Part shown: positions 22,717-36,900 of the stretch, piece by piece | Position numbering within the stretch: position 1 is the stretch's first letter | Layout: the number at the start of each line of letters is the position of its first letter | Origin: Glandiceps talaboti | Taxonomy: Eukaryota; Hemichordata; Enteropneusta; Spengelidae | Assembly: GCF_964340395.1 (NCBI RefSeq) | Contig: NC_135554.1 | Location: 682,001-746,000 of the forward strand | DNA: 64,000 nt | Direction: 5' to 3' | Made by a program: the position numbers and the translations under genes | Notes under the pieces: model-generated | Told to the model about the DNA's origin: nothing | The model's database searches: none | Seen by the model: the letters and a program-made list of their open reading frames with translations, nothing else

Positions 22717-25700
22717 ATACTTTATACATGTTTACTACATGTACTACAGTAGCTTACCCAATACTTTATACATGTTTACTAGCTTAGCCCAATACTTTAT
22801 ACATGTTTACTAGCTTAGCCCAATACTTTATACATGTTTACTAGCTTAGCCCAATACTTTATACATATTTACTAGCTTAGCCCAATACTTTATACATATT
22901 TACTAGCTTAGCCCAATACTTTATACATGTTTACTAGCTTACCCAATACTTTATACATATTTACTAGCTTAGACCAATACTTTATACATATTTACTAGCT
23001 TAGCCCAATACTTTATACATGTTTACTAGCTTAGACCAATACTTTATACATATTTACTAGCTTAGACCAATACTTTATACATGTTTACTAGCTTAGCCCA
23101 ATACTTTATACATATTTACTAGCTTAGACCAATACTTTATACATATTTACTAGCTTAGCCCAATACTTTATACATGTTTACTAGCTTAGCCCAATACTTT
23201 ATACATGTTTACTAGCTTAGCCCAATACTTTATACATGTTTACTAGCGTAGCCCAATACTTTATACATGTTTACTAGCTTAGCCCAATACTTTATACATG
23301 TTTACTAGCTTATCCCAATACTTTATACATATTTACTAGCTTAGCCCAATACTTTATACATGTTTACTAGCTTAGACCAATACTTTATACATATTTACTA
23401 GCTTAGACCAATACTTTATACATATTTACTAGCTTAGCCCAATACTTTATACATGTTTACTAGCTTAGACCAATACTTTATACATATTTACTAGCTTAGA
23501 CCAATACTTTATACATATTTACTAGCTTAGACCAATACTTTATACATATTTACTAGCTTAGCCCAATACTTTATACATGTTTACTAGCTTAGACCAATAC
23601 TTTATACATATTTACTAGCTTAGACCAATACTTTATACATGTTTACTAGCTTAGCCCAATACTTTATACATGTTTACTAGCTTAGCCCAATACTTTATAC
23701 ATGTTTACTAGTTTAGCCCAATACTTTATACATATTTACTAGCTTAGCCCAATACTTTATACATGTTTACTAGCTTAGCCCAATACTTTATACATGTTTA
23801 CTAGCTTAGACCAATACTTTACACAGGTTTACTAGCTTAGACCAATACTTTATACATGTTTACTAGTTTAGCCCAATACTTTATACATGTTTACTAGCTT
23901 AGCCCAATACTTTATCCATGTTTACTACATGTAGCTTAGCCCAATACTTTACACAGGTTTACTAGCTTAGCCCAATACTTTATCCATGTTTACTACATGT
24001 AGCTTAGCCCAATACTTTATACATGTTTACTAGCTTAGCCCAATACTTTATACATGTTTACTAGCTTAGCCCAATACTTTATACATGTTTACTAGCTTAG
24101 ACCAATACTTTATACATGTTTACTAGTTTAGCCCAATACTTTATACATGTTTACTAGCTTATCCCAATACTTTACACAGGTTTACTAGCTTAGACCAATA
24201 CTTTATACATGTTTACTAGCTTAGCCCAATACTTTATACATGTTTAATACCTTAGACCAATACTTTATACATGTTTACTAGCTTATCCCAATACTTTATA
24301 CATGTTTAATAGCTTAGACCAATACTTTATACATGTTTACTACACTAGCTTAGCCCAATACTTTACACATGTTTACTAGCTTAGCCCAATACTTTATACA
24401 TGTTTAATAGCTTAACCCAATACTTTATACATGTTTACTAGCTTAGCCCAATACTTTATAGATGTTTACTAGTTTAGCCCAATACTTTATACATGTTTAC
24501 TAGCTTAGCCCAATACTTTACACAGGTTTACTAGCTTAGCCCAATACTTTATACATGTTTACTAGTTTAGCCCAATACTTTATAGATGTTTACTAGCTTA
24601 GCCCAATACTTTATACATATTTACTAGTTTAGCCCAATACTTTATACATATTTACTAGTTTAGCCCAATACTTTATAGATGTTTACTAGCTTAGCCCAAT
24701 ACTTTATACATATTTACTAGTTTAGCCCAATACTTTATACATATTTACTAGTTTAGCCCAATACTTTACACATGTTTACTAGCTTAGCCCAATACTTTAT
24801 ACATGTTTACTAGTTTAGCCCAATACTTTACACATGTTTACTAGCTTATCCCAATACTTAAAACATGTTTACTAGTTTAGCCCAATACTTTATACATGTT
24901 TACTACATGTAGCTTAGCCCAATACTTTACACATGTTTACTAGTTTAGCCCAATACTTTATACATGTTTACTAGCTTAACCCAATACTTTATACATGTTT
25001 ACTAGCTTAGCCCAATACTTTATACATGTTTACTAGCTTAGCCCAATACTTTATACATGTTTAATAGCTTAGACCAATACTTTATACATGTTTACTACAC
25101 TAGCTTAGCCCAATACTTTACACATGTTTACTAGCTTAGCCCAATACTTTATACATGTTTAATAGCTTAACCCAATACTTTATACATGTTTACTACACTA
25201 GCTTAGCCCAATACTTTATACATGTTTACTAGTTTATCCCAATACTTTATACATGTTTACTAGTTTAACCCAATACTTTATACATGTTTACTAGCTTAAC
25301 CCAATACTTTATACATGTTTACTAGTTTATCCCAATACTTTATACATGTTTAATAGCTTAACCCAATACTTTATACATGTTTACTAGCTTAACCCAATAC
25401 TTTATACATGTTTACTAGCTTAACCCAATACTTTATACATGTTTACTAGCTTAACCCAATACTTTATACATGTTTACTAGCTTAGCCCAATACTTTATAC
25501 ATGTTTACTAGCTTAACCCAATACTTTATACATGTTTACTAGCTTAGCCCAATACTTTACACATGTTTACTACACTAGCTTAGCCCAATACTTTATAGAT
25601 GTTTACTAGCTTAGCCCAATACTTTATACATGTTTACTAGCTTAGCCCAATACTTTACACAGGTTTACTAGCTTAGCCCAATACTTTATACATGTTTACT

Positions 25701-27125
25701 AGTTTAGCCCAATACTTTATAGATGTTTACTAGCTTAGCCCAATACTTTATACATGTTTACTAGCTTAGCCCAATACTTTACACAGGTTTACTAGCTTAG
25801 CCCAATACTTTATACATGTTTACTAGTTTAGCCCAATACTTTATAGATGTTTACTAGCTTAGCCCAATACTTTATACATGTTTACTAGTTTAGCCCAATA
25901 CTTTATAGATGTTTACTAGCTTAGCCCAATACTTTATACATGTTTACTAGCTTAGCCCAATACTTTATACATGTTTACTAGCTTAGCCCAATACTTTATA
26001 CATGTTTACTAGCTTAGCCCAATACTTTACACAGGTTTACTAGCTTAGCCCAATACTTTATACATGTTTACTAGCTTATCCCAATACTTTATAGATGTTT
26101 ACTAGCTTAGCCCAATACTTTACACAGGTTTACTAGCTTAGCCCAATACTTTATACATGTTTACTAGCTTATCCCAATACTTTATAGATGTTTACTACAT
26201 GTAGCTTAGCCCAATACTTTATACATGTTTACTAGTTTAGCCCAATACTTTATAGATGTTTACTAGCTTAGCCCAATACTTTATAGATGTTTACTAGTTT
26301 AGCCCAATACTTTACACATGTTTACTAGCTTATCCCAATACTTTATAGATGTTTACTAGTTTAGCCCAATACTTTATACATGTTTACTAGCTTAGCCCAA
26401 TACTTTATACATGTTTACTAGCTTAGCCCAATACTTTATAGATGTTTACTAGTTTAGCCCAATACTTTACACATGTTTACTAGCTTATCCCAATACTTTA
26501 TACATGTTTACTAGCTTATCCCAATACTTTATAGATGTTTACTAGTTTAGCCCAATACTTTATACATGTTTACTAGCTTAGCCCAATACTTTACACAGGT
26601 TTACTAGCTTAGCCCAATACTTTATACATGTTTACTAGTTTAGCCCAATACTTTATAGATGTTTACTAGCTTAGCCCAATACTTTACACATGTTTACTAG
26701 CTTAGCCCAATACTTTACACAGGTTTACTAGCTTAGCCCAATACTTTATAGATGTTTACTAGCTTAGCCCAATACTTTATAGATGTTTACTAGCTTAGCC
26801 CAATACTTTATAGATGTTTACTAGCTTAGCCCAATACTTTATACATGTTTACTAGCTTAGCCCAATACTTTATAGATGTTTACTAGTTTAGCCCAATACT
26901 TTATACATGTTTACTAGCTTAGCCCAATACTTTACACAGGTTTACTAGCTTAGCCCAATACTTTATACATGTTTACTAGTTTAGCCCAATACTTTATAGA
27001 TGTTTACTAGCTTAGCCCAATACTTTATACATATTTACTAGTTTAGCCCAATACTTTATACATATTTACTAGTTTAGCCCAATACTTTACACATGTTTAC
27101 TAGCTTAGCCCAATACTTAAAACAT
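22717..27125. repeat. 31-bp tandem array, about 140 units, in intron 3
   Basis: The unit reads 'agcttagcccaatacttt' followed by 'atacatgtttact'. Common variants are atacatatttact, acacaggtttact, atagatgtttact, gtttagccc and agcttagacc. Variants cluster regionally: atacatattt with ttagacc dominates 22.9-23.7 kb, while atagatg and acacagg dominate 24.4-27.1 kb. Some units are lengthened by 'acatgt' or 'acac'. It fills nearly all of the 4.8-kb intron 3. Confidence 0.98.
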
Positions 27126-27496
27126 GTTTTCGCTGTTGTCAAATGTATCGGATACCTTTCACATTCTCTAAGTACAGCACAATTTGGGGCACATTTTTAT
27201 TATTATCATTATTATTATTATTATTCTTTATTTCAGGCCAGCGGCCCATACAAATAAAAAGAAAAGAAAAAGAAATCACTAAAATGTAACACTGAAGTGA
27301 AAACCTTCCATAAATTAAAGTCTAAAAAAGTACAAAATAATTCTAATAATTTTGATACACCCAAAGTAAATAAATACATAAATCAATCAATCAATCAATC
27401 TATCTATCTATCGATTCATCTATAGATAAATTGATGGAAACACTTTTGAGAGATTGGTAGGTGATTTTTGTGTTATATAATGACAGTATAACTTAC
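27126..27496 (-). other. SPATA6 intron 3, 5' part with simple repeats
   Basis: Contains an ATT-rich tract (about 27198-27226) followed by 'ctttatttcaggccagc', which looks like the end of a retroposon, and an (AATC)n/(TATC)n tract at about 27380-27412. The exon 3 donor gtaagt lies at 27496-27491. Confidence 0.6.
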
Positions 27497-27718
27497 CCTA
27501 AATGCTAAAGTTCTATTTAGAAGGATTTCTCTATCTGCCTGTGTGTAGGATGGTGACAGGTATGGATCAGGATACAGGAAATCCCTGGCTGATAACTCAT
27601 AGTATGCCAACACTGTAGTGCCCTCATAGTCAGGCTTCAACTGGATCAACTCTATATAAACATGTTCCCGTCCTAGTGCCAATGACAATTGAGCTGGCTC
27701 TACACAGTTTGTGAATGT
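27497..27718 (-). CDS. SPATA6: SPATA6 exon 3 (second half of N-terminal domain)
   Basis: An exon of 222 bp, exactly 74 codons, phase 0 at both ends. It begins TFTNCVEPAQL and includes YIELIQLKPDYEG, ARDFLYPDPYLSP and ADREILLNRTLAFR. The F-I/Y-E-L-I-Q-L core and the R-D-F-L-F/Y-P-x-P block are hallmarks of the SPATA6 N-terminal domain. The minus-strand acceptor is 'ggataaaatgttattttacag' without its first base, and the donor is gtaagt. The join to exon 2 (LRFER|TFTNC) matches vertebrate proteins, where F-E-K-T-F occurs at this point, so no exon is missing in the 26-kb intron between them. The frame has a Met at 27688, but that is not a start. Confidence 0.95.
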
Positions 27719-27979
27719 CTGTAAAATAACATTTTATCCATGTTAATAAAGGGGCACAAGCTGAGTTTATAATGTTATTGAGTGAGATTTACGTTGCATA
27801 AAGTCACTTGTAGTATTCTACTAAGTGAAGCTAATGTAACTACATTTGTATAACTTACAATTGACTAAAGTCAAACCGGGTATTAAGATAATAAATAAAT
27901 GATCCGATGACATAATTTTTTATACGTACATGTACATACATTTGTACCAAAAAATGTAGAGAAATCCATACTACATGTA
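27719..27979 (-). other. SPATA6 intron 2, 3' end
   Basis: Unique-looking 260 bp between the exon 3 acceptor and the 38-bp satellite. No feature other than the acceptor tract. Confidence 0.6.
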
Positions 27980-30900
27980 CTTTGTAGCTGTCAATTCCCT
28001 AGTACCTATCAAACCTTTGTAGCTGACAATTCCCTACTAGTATCTATCAAACCTTTGTAGCTGACAATTCCCTACTAGTACCTATCAAACCTTTGTAGCT
28101 GACAATTCCCTACTAGTATCTATCAAACCTTTATAGCTGACAATTCCCTACTAGTACCTATCAAACCTTTGTAGCTGACAATTCCCTACTAGTATCTGTC
28201 AAACCTTTGTAGCTGACAATTCCCTACTAGTATCTATCAAACCTTTGTAGCTGACAATTCCCTAGTATCTATCAAACCTTTATAGCTGACAATTCCCTAC
28301 TAGTATCTATCAAACCTTTGTAGCTGACAATTCCCTACTAGTATCTATCAAACCTTTGTAGCTGACAATTCCCTAGTATCTATCAAACCTTTATAGCTGA
28401 CAATTCCCTACTAGTATCTATCAAACCTTTGTAGCTGACAATTCCCTACTAGTATCTATCAAACCTTTGTAGCTGACAATTCCCTACTAGTATCTGTCAA
28501 ACCTTTGTAGCTGTCAATTCCCTAGTATCTATCAAACCTTTGTAGCTGACAATTCCCTACTATCTATCAAACCTTTGTAGCTGACAATTCCCTACTAGTA
28601 CCTATCAAACCTTTGTAGCTGACAATTCCCTAGTATCTATCAAACCTTTGTAGCTGACAATTCCCTACTAGTATCTATCAAACCTTTGTAGCTGACAATT
28701 CCCTACTAGTATCTACATTTGTATCAAACCTTTGTAGCTGACAATTCCCTACTAGTATCTATCAAACCTTTGTAGCTGACAATTCCCTACTAGTATCTAT
28801 CAAACCTTTGTAGCTGACAATTCCCTACTAGTATCTATCAAACCTTTGTAGCTGACAATTCCCTAGTATCTATCAAACCTTTGTAGCTGACAATTCCCTA
28901 CTAGTATCTATCAAACCTTTGTAGCTGACAATTCCCTACTAGTATCTATCAAACCTTTGCAGCTGACAATTCCCTACTAGTATCTATCAAACCTTTGTAG
29001 CTGACAATTCCCTACTAGTATCTACATTTGTATCAAACCTTTGTAGCTGACAATTTCCTTATATCTATCAAACCTTTGTAGCTGACAATTCCCTACTAGT
29101 ATCTATCAAACCTTTGTAGCTGACAATTCCCCAGTATCTATCAAACCTTTGTACATTGTAGCTGACAATTCCCTACTATCTATCAAACCTTTGTAGCTGA
29201 CAATTCCAACTAGTATCTATCAAACCTTTGTAGCTGACAATTCCCTAGTATCTATCAAACCTTTGTAGCTGACAATTCCCTACTATCTATCAAACCTTTG
29301 TAGCTGACAATTCCCTACTAGTACCTATCAAACCTTTGTAGCTGACCATTCCCTAGTATCTATCAAACCTTTGTAGATGACAATTCCCTAGTATCTATCA
29401 AACCTTTGTAGCTGACCATTCCCTAGTATCTATCAAACCTTTGTAGCTGACAATTCCCTAGTATCTATCAAACCTTTGTAGCTGACAATTCCCTACTATC
29501 TATCAAACCTTTGCAGCTGACAATTCCCTAGTATCTATCAAACCTTTGTAGCTGACAATTCCCTACTATCTATCAAACCTTTGCAGCTGACAATTCCCTA
29601 GTATCTATCAAACCTTTGTAGCTGACAATTCCCTACTATCTATCAAACCTTTGTACATGTAGCTGACAATTCCCTACTAGTATCTATCAAACCTTTGTAG
29701 CTGACAATTCCTACTAGTATCTATCAAACCTTTGTAGCTGACAATTCCCTACTAGTATCTATCAAACCTTTGTAGCTGACAATTCCCTAGTATCTATCAA
29801 ACCTTTGTAGCTGACAATTCCCTACTAGTATCTATCAAACCTTTGTAGCTGACAATTCCCTACTAGTACCTATCAAACCTTTGTAGCTGACCATTCCCTA
29901 GTATCTATCAAACCTTTGTAGCTGACAATTCCCTACTAGTATCTATCAAACCTTTGTACATTGTAGCTGACAATTCCCTAGTATCTATCAAACCTTTGTA
30001 GCTGACAATTCCCTACTAGTATCTATCAAACCTTTGTAGCTGACAATTCCCTACTAGTATCTATCAAACCTTTGTAGCTGACAATTCCCTACTACTATCT
30101 ATCAAACCTTTGTAGCTGACAATTCATTACTAGTATCTATCAAACCTTTGTAGCTGACAATTCCCTACTATCTATCAAACCTTTGTAGCTGACAATTCCC
30201 TACTAGTATCTATCAAACCTTTGTAGCTGACCATTCCGTAGTATCTATCAAACCTTTGTAGCAGACCATTCCCTACTACTATCTATGAAACCTTTGTAGC
30301 TGACAATTCCCTACTAGTATCTATCAAACCTTTGTAGCTGACAATTCCCTACTAGTATCTATCAAACCTTTGTAGCTGACAATTCCCTACTAGTATCTAT
30401 CAAACCTTTGTAGCTGACAATTCCCTAGTATCTATCAAACCTTTGTAGCTGACAATTCCCTACTATCTATCAAACCATTGTAGCTGACAATTCCCTACTA
30501 CTATCTATCAAACCTTTGTAGCTGACAATTCCCTACTATCTATCAAACCTTTGTAGCTGACAATTCCCTACTACTATCTATGAAACCTTTGTAGCTGACA
30601 ATTCCCTACTAGTATCTATCAAACCTTTGTAGCTGACAATTCCCTACTAGTATCTATCAAACCTTTGTAGCTGACAATTCCCTACTAGTATCTATCAAAC
30701 CTTTGTAGCTGACAATTCCCTACTATCTATCAAACCTTTGTAGCTGACAATTCCCTACTATCTATCAAACCTTTGTAGCTGACAATTCCCTACTACTATC
30801 TATCAAACCTTTGTACATGTAGCTGACAATTCCCTACTAGTATCTATCAAACCTTTGTAGCTGACAATTCCCTAGTATCTATCAAACCTTTGTAGCTGAC

Positions 30901-33900
30901 AATTCCCTACTATCTATCAAACCTTTGTAGCTGACAATTTCCTACTATCTATCAAACCTTTGTAGCTGATAATTCCCTACTAGTATCTATCAAACCTTTG
31001 TAGCTGACAATTCCCTACTAGTACCTATCAAACCTTTGTAGCTGTCAATTCCATACTAGTATCTATCAAACCTTTGTAGCTGACAATTCCATACTAGTAC
31101 CTATCAAACTTTTGTACATGTAGCTGACAATTCCCTACTAGTACCTATCAAACCTTTGTAGCTGACAATTCCCTACTAGTATCTATCAAACCTTTGTAGC
31201 AGACAATTCCCTACTAGTATCTATCAAACCTTTGTAGCTGACAATTCCCTACTAGTATCTATCAAACCTTTGTAGCAGACAATTCCCTACTATCTATCAA
31301 ACCTTCGTAGCTGACAATTCCCTAGTATCTATCAAACCTTTGTAGCTGACAATTCTCTACTAGTATCTATCAAACCCTTGTAGCAGACAATTCCCTACTA
31401 TCTATCAAACCTTTGTAGCTGACAATTCCCTAGTATCTATCAAACCTTTGTAGCTGACAATTCCCTACTATCTATCAAACCTTTGTAGCTGACAATTCCC
31501 TACTAGTATCTATCAAACCTTTGTAGCTGACAATTCCCTAGTATCTATCAAACCGTTGTAGCTGACCATTCCCTACTAGTATCTATCAAACCATTGTAGC
31601 TGACAATTTCCTACTAGTATCTATCAAACCTTTGTAGCTGACAATTCCCTACTAGTATCTATCAAACCTTTGTAGCTGACAATTCCCTAGTATCTATCAA
31701 ACCTTTGTACATTGTAGCTGACAATTCCCTACTATCTATCAAACCTTTGTAGCTGACAATTCCTACTAGTATCTATCAAACCTTTGTAGCTGACAATTCC
31801 CTACTATCTATCAAACCTTTGTAGCTGACAATTCCCTACTAGTACCTATCAAACCTTTGTAGCTGACCATTCCCTAGTATCTATCAAACCTTTGTAGCTG
31901 ACAATTCCCTACTAGTATCTATCAAACCTTTGTAGCTGACAATTCCCTAGTATCTATCAAACCTTTGTAGCTGACAATTCCCTACTAGTATCTATCAAAC
32001 CTTTGTACATTGTAGCTGACAATTCCCTACTAGTACCTATCAAACCTTTGTAGCTGACCATTCCCTAGTATCTCTCAAACCTTTGTAGCTGACAATTCCC
32101 TACTAGTATCTATCAAACCTTTGTACATTGTAGCTGACAATTCCCTAGTATCTATCAAACCTTTGTAGCTGACAATTCCCTACTAGTATCTATCAAACCT
32201 TTGTAGCTGACAATTCCCTACTAGTATCTATCAAACCTTTGTAGCTGACAATTCCCTACTACTATCTATCAAACCTTTGTACATGTAGCTGATAATTCCC
32301 TACTAGTATCTATCAAACCTTTGTAGCTGACAATTCTCAACTAGTATCTATCAAACCTTTGTAGCTGACAATTCCCTACTAATATCTATCAAACCTTTGT
32401 AGCTGACAATTCCCTACTAGTATGTATCAAACCTTTGTAGCTGACCATTCCGTAGTATCTATCAAACCTTTGTAGCTGACAATTCCCTACTACTATCTAT
32501 GAAACCTTTGTAGCTGACAATTCCTTACTAGTATCTATCAAACCTTTGTAGCTGATAATTCCCTACTAGTATCTATCAAACCTTTGTAGCTGACAATTCC
32601 CTACTACTATCTATCAAACCTTTGTACATGTAGCTGACAATTCCCTACTAGTATCTATCAAACCTTTGTAGCTGATAATTCCCTACTAGTATCTATCAAA
32701 CCTTTGTACCTGACAATTCCCTACTAGTATCTATCAAACCTTTGTATCTGATAATTCCCTACTAGTATCTATCAAACCTTTGTAGCTGACAATTCCCTAG
32801 TATCTATCAAACCTTTGTACATGTAGCTGACAATTCCCTACTAGTATCTATCAAACCTTTGTAGCTGACAATTCCCTACTAGTACCTATCAAACCTTTGT
32901 AGCTGACAATTCCCTACTAGTATCTATCAAACCTTTGTAGCTGATAATTCCCTACTAGTATCTATCAAACCTTTGTAGCTGACAATTCCCTACTAGTACC
33001 TATCAAACCTTTGTACATGTAGCTGACAATTCCCTACTAGTATCTATCAAACCTTTATAGCTGACTATTCCCTAGTATCTATCAAACCTTTGTACATGTA
33101 GCTGACAATTCCCTACTAGTATCTATCAAACCTTTGTAGCTGACAATTCCCTACTAGTATCTATCAAACCTTTGTAGCTGACAATTCCCTACTAGTATCT
33201 ATCAAACCTTTGTAGCTGATAATTCCCTACTAGTAACTATCAAACCTTTGTAGCTGACAATTCCCTACTAGTACCTATCAAACCTTTGTATATGTAGCTG
33301 ACAATTCCCTACTAGTATCTATCAAACCTTTGTAGCTGACAATTCCCTACTAGTATCTATCAAACCTTTGTAGCTGACAATTCCCTAGTATCTATCAAAC
33401 CTTTGTAGCAGACAATTCCCTACTAGTATCTATCAAACCTTTGTAGCTGACAATTCCCTACTAGTATCTATCAAACCTTTGTAGCTGACAATTCCCTACT
33501 ATCTATCAAACCTTTGTAGCTGACAATTCCCTAGTATCTATCAAACCTTTGTAGCTGACAATTCCCTACTAGTATCTATCAAACCTTTGTAGCTGACAAT
33601 TCCCTACTAGTACCTATCAAACCTTTATAGCTGACTATTCCCTACTAGTATCTATCAAACCTTTGCAGCTGACAATTCCCTACTAGTATCTATCAAACCT
33701 TTGTAGCTGACCATTCCCTACTACTATCTATGAAACCTTTGTAGATGACAATTCCCTACTAGTATCTATCAAACCTTTGCAGCTGACAATTCCCTACTAG
33801 TATCTATCAAACCTTTGTAGCTGACAATTCCCTACTAGTATCTACATTTGTATCAAACCTTTGTAGCTGACAATTCCCTACTATCTATCAAACCTTTGTA

Positions 33901-36900
33901 GCTGACAATTCCCTACTAGTATCTATCAAACCTTTGTAGCTGACAATTCCCCAGTATCTATCAAACCTTTGTACATTGTAGCTGACAATTCCCTACTATC
34001 TATCAAACCTTTGTAGCTGACAATTCCAACTAGTATCTATCAAACCTTTGTAGCTGACAATTCCCTAGTATCTATCAAACCTTTGTAGCTGACAATTCCC
34101 TACTATCTATCAAACCTTTGTAGCTGACAATTCCCTACTAGTACCTATCAAACCTTTGTAGCTGACCATTCCCTAGTATCTATCAAACCTTTGTAGATGA
34201 CAATTCCCTAGTATCTATCAAACCTTTGTAGCTGACCATTCCCTAGTATCTATCAAACCTTTGTAGCTGACAATTCCCTAGTATCTATCAAACCTTTGTA
34301 GCTGACAATTCCCTACTATCTATCAAACCTTTGCAGCTGACAATTCCCTAGTATCTATCAAACCTTTGTAGCTGACAATTCCCTACTATCTATCAAACCT
34401 TTGCAGCTGACAATTCCCTAGTATCTATCAAACCTTTGTAGCTGACAATTCCCTACTATCTATCAAACCTTTGTACATGTAGCTGACAATTCCCTACTAG
34501 TATCTATCAAACCTTTGTAGCTGATAATTCCCTACTAGTATCTATCAAACCTTTGTACCTGACAATTCCCTACTAGTATCTATCAAACCTTTGTATCTGA
34601 TAATTCCCTACTAGTATCTATCAAACCTTTGTAGCTGACAATTCCCTAGTATCTATCAAACCTTTGTACATGTAGCTGACAATTCCCTACTAGTATCTAT
34701 CAAACCTTTGTAGCTGACAATTCCCTACTAGTACCTATCAAACCTTTGTAGCTGACAATTCCCTACTAGTATCTATCAAACCTTTGTAGCTGATAATTCC
34801 CTACTAGTATCTATCAAACCTTTGTAGCTGACAATTCCCTACTAGTACCTATCAAACCTTTGTACATGTAGCTGACAATTCCCTACTAGTATCTATCAAA
34901 CCTTTATAGCTGACTATTCCCTAGTATCTATCAAACCTTTGTACATGTAGCTGACAATTCCCTACTAGTATCTATCAAACCTTTGTAGCTGACAATTCCC
35001 TACTAGTATCTATCAAACCTTTGTAGCTGACAATTCCCTACTAGTATCTATCAAACCTTTGTAGCTGATAATTCCCTACTAGTATCTATCAAACCTTTGT
35101 AGCTGACAATTCCCTACTAGTACCTATCAAACCTTTGTATATGTAGCTGACAATTCCCTACTAGTATCTATCAAACCTTTGTAGCTGACAATTCCCTACT
35201 AGTATCTATCAAACCTTTGTAGCTGACAATTCCCTAGTATCTATCAAACCTTTGTAGCAGACAATTCCCTACTAGTATCTATCAAACCTTTGTAGCTGAC
35301 AATTCCCTACTAGTATCTATCAAACCTTTGTAGCTGACAATTCCCTACTATCTATCAAACCTTTGTAGCTGACAATTCCCTAGTATCTATCAAACCTTTG
35401 TAGCTGACAATTCCCTACTAGTATCTATCAAACCTTTGTAGCTGACAATTCCCTACTAGTACCTATCAAACCTTTATAGCTGACTATTCCCTACTAGTAT
35501 CTATCAAACCTTTGCAGCTGACAATTCCCTACTAGTATCTATCAAACCTTTGTAGCTGACCATTCCCTACTACTATCTATGAAACCTTTGTAGCTGACAA
35601 TTCCCTACTAGTATCTATCAAACCTTTGCAGCTGACAATTCCCTACTAGTATCTATCAAACCTTTGTAGCTGACAATTCCCTACTAGTATCTACATTTGT
35701 ATCAAACCTTTGTAGCTGACAATTCCCTACTATCTATCAAACCTTTGTAGCTGACAATTCCCTACTAGTATCTATCAAACCTTTGTAGCTGACAATTCCC
35801 CAGTATCTATCAAACCTTTGTACATTGTAGCTGACAATTCCCTACTATCTATCAAACCTTTGTAGCTGACAATTCCAACTAGTATCTATCAAACCTTTGT
35901 AGCTGACAATTCCCTAGTATCTATCAAACCTTTGTAGCTGACAATTCCCTACTATCTATCAAACCTTTGTAGCTGACAATTCCCTACTAGTACCTATCAA
36001 ACCTTTGTAGCTGACCATTCCCTAGTATCTATCAAACCTTTGTAGATGACAATTCCCTAGTATCTATCAAACCTTTGTAGCTGACCATTCCCTAGTATCT
36101 ATCAAACCTTTGTAGCTGACAATTCCCTAGTATCTATCAAACCTTTGTAGCTGACAATTCCCTACTATCTATCAAACCTTTGCAGCTGACAATTCCCTAG
36201 TATCTATCAAACCTTTGTAGCTGACAATTCCCTACTATCTATCAAACCTTTGCAGCTGACAATTCCCTAGTATCTATCAAACCTTTGTAGCTGACAATTC
36301 CCTACTATCTATCAAACCTTTGTACATGTAGCTGACAATTCCCTACTAGTATCTATCAAACCTTTGTAGCTGACAATTCCTACTAGTATCTATCAAACCT
36401 TTGTAGCTGACAATTCCCTACTAGTATCTATCAAACCTTTGTAGCTGACAATTCCCTAGTATCTATCAAACCTTTGTAGCTGACAATTCCCTACTAGTAT
36501 CTATCAAACCTTTGTAGCTGACAATTCCCTACTAGTACCTATCAAACCTTTGTAGCTGACCATTCCCTAGTATCTATCAAACCTTTGTAGCTGACAATTC
36601 CCTACTAGTATCTATCAAACCTTTGTACATTGTAGCTGACAATTCCCTAGTATCTATCAAACCTTTGTAGCTGACAATTCCCTACTAGTATCTATCAAAC
36701 CTTTGTAGCTGACAATTCCCTACTAGTATCTATCAAACCTTTGTAGCTGACAATTCCCTACTACTATCTATCAAACCTTTGTAGCTGACAATTCATTACT
36801 AGTATCTATCAAACCTTTGTAGCTGACAATTCCCTACTATCTATCAAACCTTTGTAGCTGACCATTCCGTAGTATCTATCAAACCTTTGTAGCGGACCAT

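Noticed and set aside
22717-27125. CRISPR-like impression of regular 31-bp repeats
   Set aside because: Units are directly head to tail with no unique spacers, and the locus is an animal intron.
27473-27688. ATG at 27688 as start of a small 71-codon gene
   Set aside because: It is inside SPATA6 exon 3; the conserved domain continues upstream to the acceptor at 27718, and the last codons are intron.
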